A stretch of 64,000 nt of DNA from contig CM075856.1 in assembly GCA_037975125.1 (NCBI GenBank), positions 7,759,078-7,823,077 on the forward strand, given 5' to 3'. The stretch comes from Latrodectus hesperus. Taxonomy: Eukaryota; Arthropoda; Arachnida; Araneae; Theridiidae. The first letter of the stretch is position 1; every line of letters begins with the position of its first letter. The notes beneath the pieces are model-generated. The model was not told the DNA's origin, did not search any database, and saw only the letters and a program-made list of their open reading frames with translations. A program made the translations under genes and the position numbers. Below, one piece after another: positions 1 to 22,073 of this stretch.

Positions 1-694
1 CTTAAGCAACACACTGTAGCTGACCCTGTACTAGAAAGTACAAAAAGCAAAGCAAAAATCCAAAATTGATAAGTATTGTAAACTACAGCAGTATTTACCT
101 CGGTTTCACAAAAACAAGGAAGAATATTTGGGTGAGTATTAGTCACAAAAGAACTATTATTTTCAATACAGCCACAAGTAATGTTTTTCTTTAACTCTAC
201 TTCTACATGAAAATGGGAAAATCCAGGATTTGAAACGCATTCAGAGCCACCTTTACTGAGGATTTTAGACGATTCATATTTTAATGCAGTCAAAATTCCA
301 CTCACATTTACAGATACATTATCATCACATTCTTGGTAGACCAAATCCAAGCGTACCTTTTGCTTGAGTGTTTCTTCGAAGCAAGATTTATCATAACTTT
401 CTGGGTAAAGAAATATTACTGACTTACTGCAATTTAGGTGTACTGGTATAGGATAGCCCAAGGGATTATCAATAGGAGGTATTAACAACACAGACAAATA
501 AGACACAGAAGTGATTATTACCAATATGAAGACAATAATTTTAATGTTCTGAAAATAATCAGTAAGGTAACCAAAAATTGGTTTTGAGAAAAATACACAA
601 AAGGATAATGCTGTGTAGGTGAGGCCGACAGCTGTGGCATTGATCCCGAGATTCTTGGCCAACAGTGGCATATACGGAAAGACTCCTCCCATAG
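1..694 (-). CDS. MFSD6-like transporter gene A, exon 2 (partial, runs off window)
   Basis: This is the large second coding exon of an MFSD6-like major facilitator superfamily protein. On the minus strand a tttag acceptor (696-695) is followed by coding from 694, open without a stop to base 1. Joining after the last base of exon 1 gives a phase-1 junction (G|CT) and a reading through MGGVFPYM, a SKPIFGYLTD segment and three hydrophobic helices. A long hydrophilic loop follows, rich in cysteines and N-glycosylation sequons (NVS, NIT, NNS), then the next helix with FWIFALLF. The layout matches exon 2 of gene B segment by segment, so the two are paralogues. MFSD6-family proteins are multipass membrane proteins with uncertain substrates. 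The C-terminal half and any third exon lie outside the window. There is no lesion in the visible part. Confidence 0.88.
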
Positions 695-3006
695 CTAAAT
701 AAAAACATTTTTTATTACTATCTTGTATTGTAACATTATTTACATATTATTTCGGCTAACAATTTTTGCCAGGCAAGTTGGCAATTGCAACCTGCAACTT
801 CATTTTTTTTAATCACGATGAAATGAAGTATGTAATTGGCTTTTATTCTTCCTTCAAAACTTACACCTCTCATCCACATAAATATACTAGAAATCACATG
901 ATTTTTAAAGATTTATTTTTATTGGTTTAAAAATTTATTCTAGTAAATGTTAAAAAATAACGACTATATATTTGATGGTAATATTTTCGTAAAGTGTCAT
1001 TCAGCAATTTTAGTGAGAGCATATTATATTTAAGGATCAGATTATGCATCATAATATTTTCTCTTAAATGCATTTCTAAATACTTAATTACTATCTACGT
1101 ATTTTTAAGTATTTTCAAAACCATTTGAATACCTCGATTATATTCTTATAGAATGAAGATAAATGACTTGTTTTTATAAGTCATAAAAACAAGTATGACA
1201 AGCAAAAATAAGAATTTAAATATATTATGTTTAAATTCTTATTTTTGCTGAAAATTATGATCTTTATGACAAATCATATTTTTATACACATTACAAATTT
1301 ACGCTCTCTTTATTCAGTGAAAATGGTAATTTATTAATAAATTTGCGTTTGTAGAACTAATTATTTGAAAGCAAATATGTTTATAATTATGCTCAATTTT
1401 ACGTTGCATTTTCATGTCATGTTATATTGATTCATATATTTGAAATCTACATTTTACGGTTTATACTTTTTTTAAAATTTTGCTTTTATGAGAAATTTTG
1501 ATGAAAGTAAATATTTCCTTATTTTTATTCTCATTACTGTAATATGAAAAATAAAGAAAAACATCCAATTCCTTACGATATAAATTTAGGCTTGGATGCT
1601 ATAAGTTTCAGAATGTGTAGTGAATACTTTTTATATTTTTGTTCATTTATAATTAAACATTTTATATCTCGTTTAACTTATCAAAAATAAAATTACAAGA
1701 AAGACATCATTAAAATTAAAAAAAATATTTTTTCCAACTTCAAAGAAAAGCAATCAAATCAAAATAATCAAAATAATTTAAAATTATGCATATTATGAAT
1801 TGCCCCGTAAATAGGTTTACATTACTAAAGTTTTTGGTTCTTAATGTGTTGTCAATTAATAAGTGAAACTATGCTTGCTAAAAACAATATTTTGATTTTA
1901 AACAGCTTCAAAATAAGAGATGAATTTCCCTTTTGAATTCATCCAAACATCTTTATAATTATAAGGTTAATTTTACATATTACTGAAATATATAATTCAA
2001 GTAGCGCATACTGTTGCATTCCCTGGTAGGATATTTTTTGCAAATGAATTAAGTTACCCCTTTTTTTCCTCTGGCTGGAACTCCCTTTTTAAATATCATT
2101 CTTCCGTAAAGATTACATCCCGTATCCCCATTCCCCCTTTCCCCAAAGAAGACTGCAACAATGCAGGGATTGTGGAAAACCAATTCCAGAGAAACGCGAA
2201 TTGACGAGATTGAAGATGTACGTGGATTGGGGCTGACAGGGGAAATACGAAAAAAAAATCAATAAAATAAATGAAAAAAATAATAAAATTGAAGCCTGAA
2301 ACCAACACTGCTGAAAAAAATGACTCTGTTCTTTATTCAAGTCTGACGTTCTGCCGGAATCTAGAGACTGTAAAATCACAAATTTGAAATAATCAAATCA
2401 TATGAGCTTTTTCAGACTGGAGAAGAAGAGACACACTCCTTTAATACGTGTTCAGCTAAAGACAGTCACGCTGAAGGAATGGACTAACAGGTTTCCGAAA
2501 TCCTGAAAATAGGCCTTCTAAGTGATAGAAATTTCCCTTAATGTGAGTCCATGTTTATATATAAATTATTTTTCCAGCCAGAAGTTTTTTTAATGTGGTA
2601 CCACCTATTTTATTGCTTTAATTAATTAGTGTAAATTATGAACTCCACTTGAGTACTTAACTGTGTTGATGGTAAACTTAAATATTTTAAATAATGTAAG
2701 TAACTAAGTTTTTTATGTATGTAAATGGATTTGTAATTTTATGATTGAATTAAAAGCAATTTTCGATTACAAAGGCAAAGCCTGATTCTGCTTCTATTTT
2801 CAGGTTTGAATCTAGGAAGAAAAATATAATAAATACATAACGCAATGTTAAAAAAATAATACATTATTTAAATTTAAAATATTATTTGTAAACACTATAT
2901 GATAATGGTAATTATCTACGCAGCAATACGATAGTGGGAATTCATTAACTTATTGTTGAAAATTCCAATACATACATATGTTCATTATACAACAACTTAT
3001 ACATAC
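695..3006 (-). other. Intron 1 of MFSD6-like gene A
   Basis: A 2.3-kb AT-rich intron with a gtatgt donor and a tttag acceptor. It contains two adjacent perfect hairpins at 1166-1194 and 1201-1249. A less AT-rich patch at about 2050-2540 may be a repeat fragment that I could not identify. No exon was recognised inside it. Confidence 0.8.
1166..1249. repeat. Two adjacent perfect inverted repeats
   Basis: Arms 1166-1177 and 1183-1194 are perfect 12-bp complements around a 5-nt loop. Arms 1201-1220 and 1230-1249 are perfect 20-bp complements around a 9-nt loop. Both lie in intron 1 of gene A. The second hairpin is shorter than typical miRNA precursors, so local palindrome formation is as likely as an RNA function. 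Confidence 0.8.
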
Positions 3007-3087
3007 CTCCATAGAAAAAGAAATAATGTAATTTAATGGGTAATAAACTCATGTTCACTTTGCATAGTTTAGCCATTTTGTGTGCGT
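3007..3087 (-). CDS. MFSD6-like transporter gene A, exon 1 (5'UTR plus first 23 codons)
   Basis: This is a short first coding exon. On the minus strand a polypyrimidine tract ending ttttcag (3090-3088) precedes the exon, which has 11 bases of 5'UTR, ATG at 3076-3074, 23 codons and one extra base before a gtatgt donor (3006 downwards). The encoded start, MAKLCKVNMSLLPIKLHYFF, matches the start encoded by gene B exon 1 in length, phase and spacing (LLPIK followed by an aromatic-rich first helix). I chose this ATG because it is the first in the exon and aligns with the gene B start. The acceptor shows that at least one noncoding exon lies further upstream, not identified. The intron to exon 2 is 2312 bp. 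Confidence 0.85.
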
Positions 3088-4429
3088 CTGAAAATGGAAA
3101 ATTAATGTAAATATTATGTAAATGAAAATATTTCAAATTTGATATTCGTCAGATCTAAAGGAATTTCTAAACATTATTCATACAAGGTAATAAAAACATT
3201 ATGATACGTATAAAATATGATGATTATTATCACTTTTTATTCGAAATACAACTATACAAAATAAATATTTAAGAAATATTATAAAATATTTGTTGAGAGA
3301 ATTTATCTGACTTTGTCTTCGATGAATCATGAACTATGGAATGTCCAGATAAAGATTCTTATCACAAGGATAAAAATTATTTCTTATTACAATCATAAGT
3401 CATTTCTTTTCTTGCAAATGTTTTTTAATTAATCAGATAACAAAATATTAATCTGAAAATGTCTAAATAGAAAGTTAAGGTAAAATAAATTTTCACATGT
3501 ATAAAATTTTTTAATTAAATTATGAATCTAATCTCATAACATTAGAACTGTAATCTCATATTATTATTCATATTATTTACACAATCTGCATGCGCACAAA
3601 ATCATTAATTAAACAAAATATAGGTAAATGTTAGCTTTGCAAACACATTTCGTTGGAAAATAAATCACAATATTTACATAAGCATAAAACTGGCTTTTTA
3701 TGGCTTTATCAATCTTCGCAAATTTCGTCCTTAATATTATATATATAATTCAACAAAATAAGCTGGAAAAATCAAGCTATAATGAATTATAATACAGTTA
3801 GTTGCTTAGATCAATTTTTGAGCTATGAAAATTTTGCATAAGCAAAATTAAATATAAAGTTCAATACTAATGGCATGCATTTTAATTGAAAAATAAATTG
3901 AGAAATAAACTTGTTTAATAGGTGAAATTTTCATTACATTTTAAAACGTAAACACATGTAATTGGATTATATTTTATACCCAATCGTATGCTAATATATG
4001 AATTTAGATTTAGTTCCATTAAAAAAAAGTAATACATTAAGATCAAATGTGGCATCATTAGGATTTTTTACGGAACTGAATTCAATAAAATTCGTCTATC
4101 TAAGAAAGATTTTAAGCAATGCAAATTCAGTAAAAATTCAGAAGCATGAGTTGCCTGGATGATATTCAGTCATGAAAAGTAGATAGCGGTTCATTTTTTT
4201 CAATCCTTAAAAAATAAAAGCAAAATTAACAATGCAAATGCACTGTAAAATAAAAAAAGACATAAATGCACCAAGAAGGAATTGTCCAATGGAGAAAATG
4301 TTCGCGGATAGAAAGATCATGTACAGAATAGAAAATGATTAAAATTTCAGAGCAACTGAATGATTTATTTTAGAGTTATACATAGTAACAAAGTAACGAG
4401 TTCAATACAATATTGACCAAACTCTAGCC
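3088..4429. other. AT-rich noncoding stretch upstream of gene A exon 1
   Basis: No coding segment, transposon terminus or RNA gene was recognised. One or more noncoding 5' exons and the promoter of gene A must lie here or further right, but nothing marks them. Confidence 0.5.
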
Positions 4430-5300
4430 TGCTGCCACTTATTCCCTCATAGATTCAGTCGCCATTATCATCGATAGGAGAGAGATCTTGTGACTTGGAT
4501 GGACAAGGAAGTGTTTTATAAGCTGAAAAGCATTTCATAGCAACACGTTCTGTGTGTAGTCTGGCATTACCTTGCTGAAAAATAAGGCCTGCAAAAGAAA
4601 TGTAGCAAAACAGATCTCAATATGCATCGACGTATATCTCTGTTGTAAGTGACTCTAATAATGACTAAAAAGGTTTAGGTATCAGGGGACATTACACACT
4701 AGACAATGATTCTTGATTGAGGGCTTGTTTGGTATGAAATAGTGAGAGCAAGATCGGCACACTGCTCTGGGTGTTTCTAACGACGATGATTTTCATGATA
4801 CAATTTTAATCGGGGTTCGTCGCTAAAGGCTATACTCCGTCAGTCAGTATCATTTCAACCTGATTAATCCAAGCGCCACTGTAATCTAACTGACACTCTG
4901 CTGGCAAGAGAGGCAAGTGGCATAACGGTCAGTATATAGAGTAGATTTTTTTTATTAGCGGCCTGTGAATGGTAATGGTTTACACACATGTGGGAATAGC
5001 ACGTTTGATGGCTGATAGCCCTGAATCAAATACTATGACAATGGATCTGACTACCACTCTTTCTCGATCTGTTGTGGCCTTTGATCGACCACTACCATTA
5101 TGATACTGAAATCTGCCTCTGTCCACCCATTCTTGTCAGTGTCTCCTAATCACTTCATCATTTCAACCCATATGACGATCGATTCTCAACCCCCCTCTTT
5201 CGATCAAATGCTAATTCTGTCAGTTACTTGTAATGAGTTCGAATCCAGCGGTGCATTTTTTCAGTCGCTGAAAGAAATCTTCCATTGCACAATGCAACAA
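4430..5300 (-). pseudogene. Decayed Tc1-like transposase
   Basis: On the minus strand, conceptual translation in shifting frames gives Tc1/mariner transposase signatures in the right order. Near 5110-5010 is an HNGSGRSKATT-like N-terminal motif. Near 4840-4790 is a DEPRLKLYHENHRR-like block. Near 4590-4480 is IFQQGNARLHTERVA, followed by LPCPS, SQDLSPID and a stop. These match the family's FQQDNARPHTAR and LPWPARSPDLSPIE motifs, which carry the second aspartate and last acidic residue of the DDE/DDD catalytic set. Several stops and frameshifts interrupt it, so it is inactive. I did not find its terminal inverted repeats. Confidence 0.8.
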
Positions 5301-5999
5301 AAGATATTTAACAATTGTTCAAGAACATCTCCTTATATACATCTACTAGATGCCCAATTTCGATCCACTGGAAATTGCACAATTCATTCATTGGAAACCA
5401 AATCTTAGTTGTTTGCATATTTGGTTAAAAAATGTATGCATTCGAAATTTCAAAAGAATTAGATGATTCCTTCGTGGTGTGTCGATTTTTTACTGTGGAG
5501 AATATGAATAGTATTTAATAAAATAGTATCAATATTTATTTCTCAGGACTATCAGAATAAATTCTGATATTCACATTTCTTTTGTTATAAATTATTGCTT
5601 AGAAAGAAAAAAAATTACGTTGATGTTTTTGCTATTAAGTACAGAATATTATGCACTGAAGTCCCAAGACAAAAATTAGCATGTAATTAAAACGTATTTC
5701 GTTTACTTTATTTAGTCATAGTTCTACTTTAATTATTTTTACGTACCCTCTACTTTTTTATTTTTTTCAAATTGTTCATCTGTTTTCTGAACTATTTTTT
5801 CGATATTTATTTTAAAAATTAAACTTTTCATTTTCCTTAGTTGTAATCTTCACAAATAAATCATTTAAAATTTATGTTAATGTCAATATTTAAACATATA
5901 TATTGTTAACCATTAAAATTCTGACACCAAGAAGTACAAATTATAAAGTTATGTTTATTGAATGATATAATTATACAAAAGATTGCAAGGGGTTAAAAT

Positions 6000-6430
6000 T
6001 TTAAGACATTGGGAAGTATAGATCCCAAGAAATCAGTTCCCAGAATAGACAACTTTGGCATTACCAAGTGATGACGGGCCATGGGATAATGTTGAAGATA
6101 TTGAACTGTTGTCCTGGTAAGATATTGAGTCTTGATATGTTTTGCAATTCTTTCCTTAACTAATCAAAGTATCCTGCAGAAATGAGGTGAAACTCATCGG
6201 AAAACAAGAGCCTAAATGTACATCGATACACTTGGTGTAGGAAATCTTGGGTAAGGCGGCATTGGTGCTGGACATGAGAGAGGTCATGATGAACACACAA
6301 GTTTCGCCTATAGCAACCCTCTTAGGAGTGGTATTTCTGTGTAGACAGGAGGACATCCAAGTAATGATAACAGTAAGACCAACTCGTGTGCAGATTTAGG
6401 TCAGAAAGTGGACCATAGATTTCATGGATA
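6000..6430 (-). pseudogene. Possible second Tc1-like remnant
   Basis: Minus-strand translation gives isolated motif-like strings, a [13 protein letters not shown] block near 6210 and an IIPWPVITW-like block near 6085. They recall the FSDESRF and LPWPARSPD blocks of Tc1-like transposases but are separated by stops. It could be the 3' part of the remnant starting near 7460, or chance similarity. Confidence 0.35.
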
Positions 6431-6759
6431 ATATGCAAGTGGTTTTTTAAGAAATAATTCTTAAATAAAATTATAAATATAAGAAAAATAATGAGCAGTT
6501 TATTTAAAACATTTATATTACATATGCTTTAAAAGTTATTCTTGATAATACCTAGCAGTTTATTTACATGATTTAATTAACATTGACTGCAGAATTTTTT
6601 TCCAATGACATTTTGCAACAATGTAAATTTCATATGTCTTTGTTTTTCACAAAATAAAAGAATTTTTTGTGATAGTATTAATATTTACATGCCAGTTATT
6701 TTTGAAAATTCTTTAAAAGTTTAAAATTGTCTCGTTTAAAGTTCTTGAATAATACATTA

Positions 6760-7460
6760 CCTACAGATTGGTGATCAACTTCTACAGAAATTGGAGAATG
6801 TATACAAGTATAGTAGTCCATGAAATTTTAATTTGATTCTACTGTTCTTCGACTGAATTGATTGGCATATGGTGGAGAGAACCCTAAAGGTTTCCTATTG
6901 CAAAGCAATTTTAAAGAAATCAACGTTCAATGCAGCAACAAAAGAACTTCTCTGTCAAAGAAGATCTTAATACCATTAAATATCTATATTTATGTGACCA
7001 TTGTGATGCTATAAATAGAATGGGTGTTCATCTGAAAACCTGACATCATGCCATTCTTGCGTTTAAATTTGCCGTTGATAACACCGTTAAATGCCGTTTT
7101 TACATGAAAATAGTTTCTAAGATGTTCATTGACCTGATCTCAATGCTGAGATAGTCTATTCCGATGCAAACTTCATGGAACCATCGCCAATAGTAAATTG
7201 AATTGCCTGGCAAATGACCACATTTCTTAATCCTTGGTTAACTTGTCTGTAGGACCCATTAAGACCATATGTCTTTCAGCATATTATCATTTGTTAAAGA
7301 TTGTAGGCGTCTGTGATTTAACGTGACATTTCGCATGACGTGTTCAATCTATTGATTTTTTATTTTCAAGCAATCTTGAAATCTAGATTGACGAGAGTTA
7401 TATCGCTGCTCGTATCGGCTGAAATACAGTATAGACCATTAAAGTACGATAGAAGCGATA
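6760..7460 (-). pseudogene. Decayed Tc1-like transposase fragment
   Basis: Minus-strand translation around 7070-6990 gives EWHDVRFSDEHPFYL, a stop, then HHNGHINI. This resembles the Tc1 transposase segment around the second catalytic aspartate (W..V.FSDESRF.L followed by .HDGR..VWR). Flanking sequence shows only scattered similarity with many stops. It is an inactive fragment and may join the block at 6000-6430. Confidence 0.55.
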
Positions 7461-14346
<6,886 letters not shown>

Positions 14347-14589
14347 TGTGAGATATGGAACACCAGATGACGCACTTCAACATCATGAGGTCATCAAGTG
14401 CTGGGTCCTTCAACAGCGATCCTGGTGTCAAGGATTACAAGAGGAACGTTAGTAAGAAAAAGACGACGGTCCAATAAAGACGTTTTGAACCTTAACGGTT
14501 CCAAAATATAAATGTTACTCTCAAAATCCTTTATTTTGTAATTATAATTGTAAATAATGTTTAATATAATATTGTTAAACTAAACCACA
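14347..14589 (+). repeat. 5' LTR of element 1
   Basis: This 243-bp repeat is matched by 19466-19734. It contains an AATAAA polyadenylation signal (in ccaataaagac) and ends in CA immediately before a TGG primer-binding-type sequence. It lacks roughly 26-29 bases present near the end of the 3' copy. Its left edge merges with a TG/TA microsatellite. Confidence 0.75.
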
Positions 14590-14766
14590 TGGGGGCCCTG
14601 GCCAGTTATTTTTCTATTCAAATATATTTTGACGAATATTGTTTTGATTCACGCTGAATACCGCCGTCGACAAGTTGAAGAGGGCCTGGTTAAAATTTAT
14701 GAGTTTCCTACATTCGCGGCTTTGGATACCTACTTAGAAGAAGGGTGAGTCACTCTTATTTTCAAC

Positions 14767-16524
14767 ATGTTTTTAAGTGATATAAATGAAGTCGCAATTG
14801 CACTAAAGACTAAAAAAAGAGAAAAAGTCAAACTTCTTCACAAGCTGTTATTTGGCGAAGAAGGTGATAGATTAAATCGTTCTCGAATAAGAAACTTTCA
14901 TGGTTTCGATTTCAAAAAAGATGATGCAAATTTTAAGTCTAAATTAGTTGATACCAAAGCAACTTTTTCTTTAATCGAATTAATTTCGATTGCTAATATT
15001 TTGAAAATCGATATTAATGGAACACTACCTGAATTGGCAGAAAGAATTTTATCATTCCTCACTGATTTGGAGTCTCTTCAAGAAAATGTAAAAAATTGTG
15101 AAATAACTGATGATGAAACTGAAGTAATTCCAAATTCTAGTCAGTCGAATGTGCAAAGCGATAATGTGTATCTTAAGAATGTGCATGATAGTCATATTTC
15201 TGATGCTAACTCTTTTCATACAAGATTGCCTTTTAATTTCAATGATATTGATTATTTAGTTCCTAAGTATACTGGGGATAAAAATGAAAATGTCAAATTA
15301 TGGCTTCAGAAATTTGAAGCGTTTGCTATATCCTTTAGTTTATCAGATATTCAAAAATTTATTTTTGCACAAAGAGCATTAAGTGGAATTGCATTGTTAT
15401 TTATTAAAAGCGAAAGCAATATTCATTGCTATTCTGAATTGAAAATCGCTTTAATTTCGGAATTTGGTGAACAAATTAATTCAGCAGAAATTCATGACAC
15501 ATTAAATCGTCGAAAAATTAAAGATAAAGAATCAATATTTGAATATTTTTTAATTTTGAAAGAAATTGCTAGTCGAGCTCAACTCGATGATATGGCTCTA
15601 ATTCATTATGTTATTCAAGGCATTAATGATTCTCCTCAGAATAAAGCAATCTTGTATGGTGCCACTAATTTAGTAGAATTTAAAACAAAATTAAAAATTT
15701 ATGAAGACATTCAAAAAAGTTGTCAAAAAGTGAAAACTAAAATTTCTGTGGTAGAACAAACAATTAAGAATCAAACTCAAACCAAAATTCAGACTACTCC
15801 TATTCGTTGTTTTAACTGTGGAAAAAATGGACATAAATCAATTAATTGTAGAGACAAAAGTAAAGGATTAAAGTGCTTTCGTTGTAATTCTTTTGGGTAT
15901 AAAGCCAGTGATAATAAATGTTCCACACCAATAGATAATAACAATTCAACAGTTCGTACTCTTAACAATCACATCACTTTTCGACAAGACATGCATAAAA
16001 TAGTTAAAATTTCAGGTATTTTGATAGATGCTCTTATTGATACCGGAAGCCATGCAACTTTATTACGCGAAGATCTGTATCGTCAAACTGAATTTTCTGA
16101 ACTGACCGATTCTCAATTAACACTAAATGGATTTGGTAGTTCTAAAGTACAGCCTCTTGGTTCATTTCAGGCAAATATAGAAATCGATAATGATATTTTC
16201 TCTACAACAGTTTACGTTATTTCTCAACATCAGATGATTTTACTCTTAATTATAGGTACAGATATAATTACTCAAGGAACACTAACAGTTAATAAAAATG
16301 ATATTTCTTTATGTAAAGCAGAAAATAATAATTTTTTCGTGCATTTAGTTAATGTTGTTGACAACACATCAGACATTGATTTAAATCACATACTTGACAA
16401 CAAATGTAAACAAGAAGTAAACAATTTAATTAACAACTACAAACCCAATAAGACGCGAAAAACAGAGATGAAAATGTCTATTATTTTAAAAGATGATATC
16501 CCAGTTTGCCAACGAGCACATTGA
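14767..16524 (+). pseudogene. Element 1 Gag-protease open frame
   Basis: A 585-codon frame. Residues about 155-330 form a retrotransposon Gag capsid-like domain (KYTGDKNENVKLWLQKFEAF). Two nucleocapsid zinc knuckles follow near residues 350-380. The first, CFNCGKNGHKSINC, is complete. The second, CFRCNSFGYKASDNKC, has tyrosine where the zinc-ligand histidine is expected. Next comes an aspartic protease with LIDTGSHATLL. The frame ends at TGA 16522-16524, and RT sequence continues in the same frame directly after it. In the family, Gag forms the particle and the protease matures the polyprotein. The start ATG at 14767 lies about 180 bases after the LTR, a plausible leader length. Confidence 0.85.
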
Positions 16525-18982
16525 ATGTCCATACCAGAAAAAGAATTTGTAGCCAAACAAATCAATGATTGGTTAAAAGAAGGAATAATTAAACCTTCTT
16601 GTAGCGAATACGCTAGTCCAATTGTTTTGGTAAAAAAGAAAGATAATTCTACACGTTTATGTATTGATTTTCGTAAATTAAATAAGAAAATTATTAAAGA
16701 TCATTATCCATTACCCCTCATTGATGATATATTAGATCAGTTACAAAGTGCAAAAGTATTCACTTCTATAGACTTAAAAAATGGTTTCTTTCATGTGGAT
16801 ATTGACCCTAATTGTACCAAATACACTAGTTTCATTACACATAACGGACAATTTACTTGAGTTCCTTAAAGCTCCATTTGGTTTAACAATTAGTCCAGCC
16901 GCTTTCAATAGATATTTATCTTGTGTTTTCAGAGAATTAATATCAGATGGTACTTTAATTATGTACATGGATGATTTTATCATACCGTCTAAAACTGAAG
17001 AAGAGGGTCTTATTAAATTGAAACGTGTTCTCGAAACTGCTTCAAATTATGGACTAAATATTAATTTTAAGAAATGCCAATTTTTGCAAAGAAAAATTGA
17101 ATTTTTAGGCCATGTTATAGAAAACAATACTATTTCATCCTCTCCATCAAAAATAAAAGCAGTAATTAACTTCCCTGAACCCAAAGACGTCAAACACTTG
17201 CAATCATTTCTGGGTTTAACAGGCTACTTTCGAAAATATATTCCAAATTATGCCACTGTTGCCAGACCTCTTAGTGACCTACTAAGAAAGTCTTCTACTT
17301 TTGTATTCGGTCCCACCGAAAAGACTGCATTTCTCAAATTAAAGGAATTACTCACAACACATCCTGTTTTGCATTTATTTGTGCCAGGTTCAGAATTAGA
17401 GGTACACACAGATGCATCTAAACTTGGATTTGGCGCAGCTCTCCTTCAAAAATCTGATAACGGAAACTTTCACCCAATTTTGTATATGAGCAGAAAAACA
17501 TCTCCCCAGGAAGAAAAATTACACAGTTATGAACTGGAAGTACTCGCTGTTGTAGAAGCTCTTAAAAAATTCCGCGTATATTTACACGGCACTAAATTTA
17601 AAATAGTTACAGACTGTATGGCTTTTCAAAAAACAATGGATAAAGCTGAATTAAGCGCAAAAATCGCACGATGGGCTCTTTTGTTACAAGACTTTGACTA
17701 TGTAATTTCTCATAGGTCAGGTAAACAAATGCAACATATTGATGCTTTAAGTCGTTACCCTGTTATGATTATTTCTCCTGATGATATTACACAGAAGATA
17801 ATAAAGTCGCAATCTACCGATGAATTTATCATAAATATGAAGAGTGCAGTCGAAAAATCACTTAATTCTGATTTTAGAGTTAAAAACGGCATTTTATACA
17901 AATTGGTCCAAGATCAAGAACTTTTAGTCGTCCCACAAGCCATGTGCAATCAATTAATTCAACATGCGCATTCTAAAGGTCATTTTTCAGTACAAAAGAC
18001 TACAGAAATTATTAAAAGAGACTATTATATTCCAAATTTAGATAAGTTAACACAAACTTTCATCGCCAATTGCATCACATGTATCTTGTCTTCCAAAAAA
18101 TCAGGTAAACCTGAAGGATTCCTCTACCCCATCCCAAAAGGTGACACTCCTCTCGATACATATCACATTGACTTTTTAGGACCCTTGCCATCTACGAACA
18201 AAAATTACAAACATTTATTTTCTGTAGTGGACGCTTTTACAAAATTTATTTGGATATATCCTGTTAAATCTACCTCTGCACAAGATGCATTAGATAAGCT
18301 AAAATTACAGCAAACAGTTTTTGGTAACCCTCGTCGAATAATCTCAGATAAAGGATCAGCTTTTACCTCCCAAGAATTTCAATCTTATTGTAATGAAGAA
18401 GGTATTGAGCACCTACCTATCACGACTGGAGTACCTCGCGGAAACGGACAAATTGAGCGTATGCATCAAACCATAATTGCAGTTTTAACTAAATTATCTA
18501 TAGACGAACCCACAAAATGGTATAAACATGTGTCTAATGTCCAACGCATAATGAACAGTACTGCCTCACAAACAACAAAATTCTCACCATTCGAATTAAT
18601 GCTTGGCATTAAAATGCGAAATAAAGATGACATTCACATTAAACAACTACTGGAAGAAGAACATCTTCAATATGTAGTACATGATAAAAAACAATTGCGT
18701 AATATTGCTAAAACTAATATTTTACAATATCAAACACAAAGCAAATGTTATTATGATAAACGGAGAAAACCTCCCAAAAAATATCAAACAGGTGATTTAG
18801 TCGCTATCCAAAGAACACAGTTCGGACCAGGTTTAAAACTTAAGGTGAAATATTTTGGACCATACAAAATTAAAGCTGTAAAAGGTAATGACAGATATGA
18901 TGTAGAAAAAGTTGGTAATCATGAAGGTCCCAATACAACATCTTCCTCTGCAGATATAATGAAACCTTGGTCGAAAATGTAA
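16525..18982 (+). pseudogene. Element 1 RT, RNase H and integrase (frameshifted)
   Basis: RT begins right after the in-frame stop (LKEGIIKPSCSEYASPIVLV, CIDFRKLNKK, FTSIDLKNGFFHV). A one-base shift near 16851-16862 moves the rest into the next frame, open to the stop ending at 18982. That frame carries the RT active site YMDD, RNase H (VHTDASKLGFGAAL) and an integrase. The integrase has an HHCC zinc motif (HSKGH, then CITC) and the catalytic triad in HIDFLGP, SDKGSAF and QIERMH. The C-terminal GPY/F module (FGPYKIKAV) is present. Integrase after RNase H is the usual gypsy order, unlike elements 2 and 3. Confidence 0.9.
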
Positions 18983-19465
18983 ATAATTTTTATCAAACTA
19001 TTGTCTTGTGTATAATATATATTGTGTCTATTGCTGAGCTATTCCTATATATATCGTTATTCCAGAAGAAATTTTCTTTTATATATAACCTTTTTCTTTA
19101 GCATTATTTCAAGTATTAGAGTATCAATTAAAATATTTTTTCTTGTGTGTTACATCAAGATGTTTGTGATACATTTGCATATGATAAAAATAAGCACGAC
19201 GGAAGGAAAATGCGAGCAACTGAGAATTAAAAAGACGAAGAAGACGATTCATCAAACAGCTTACGAGGAACATTCAAGAAGTTAAGACGAATCTTCACAA
19301 CATTGAAAGACGTGGCTCCCTCATTTGCTGTTGAATAGATGAAAACACAAAATTCTATTTTGTTAGTTATTTCTCTTGCTGGTTGCGCTTTCCTCTCTTT
19401 CTTTGTATTTTGCAGTTGCTGTTACTCTCGTCGCCAGGAGGACCTGAGCGTTTAGAATGGCCGAG
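18983..19465 (+). other. Element 1 region between pol and the 3' terminal repeat
   Basis: 480 bp with an 87-codon hydrophobic-then-basic open frame (19022-19285) that I do not recognise. It may be noncoding element sequence or, if the LTR is longer than judged here, U3. There is no clear polypurine tract. Purine-rich bases (ccaggaggacc) lie near 19435. Confidence 0.5.
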
Positions 19466-21990
<2,525 letters not shown>

Positions 21991-22073
21991 CTTCTTAGAA
22001 TTGGGTTTATATGTCATTGGGCACCTCTGCTTTTATCAGCATTTTGTACCATTAACTCCAAACCCAATGTTTC

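Noticed and set aside
1201..1249. miRNA precursor
   Set aside because: A perfect stem of only 20 bp with a 9-nt loop is too short and too perfect for a typical animal pre-miRNA.
2096..2379. Overlapping hydrophobic minus-strand frames inside intron 1 of gene A
   Set aside because: No splice sites fit and there is no similarity to the paralogue. The hydrophobicity comes from T-rich sequence.
5100..5408. 102-codon plus-strand open frame
   Set aside because: It is mostly antisense to a decayed Tc1-like transposase on the minus strand and shows no family of its own.
19022..19285. Possible envelope-like frame after element 1 pol
   Set aside because: It is only 87 codons, with no signal peptide, cleavage site or fusion-peptide pattern I could support. 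It is better read as noncoding element sequence.
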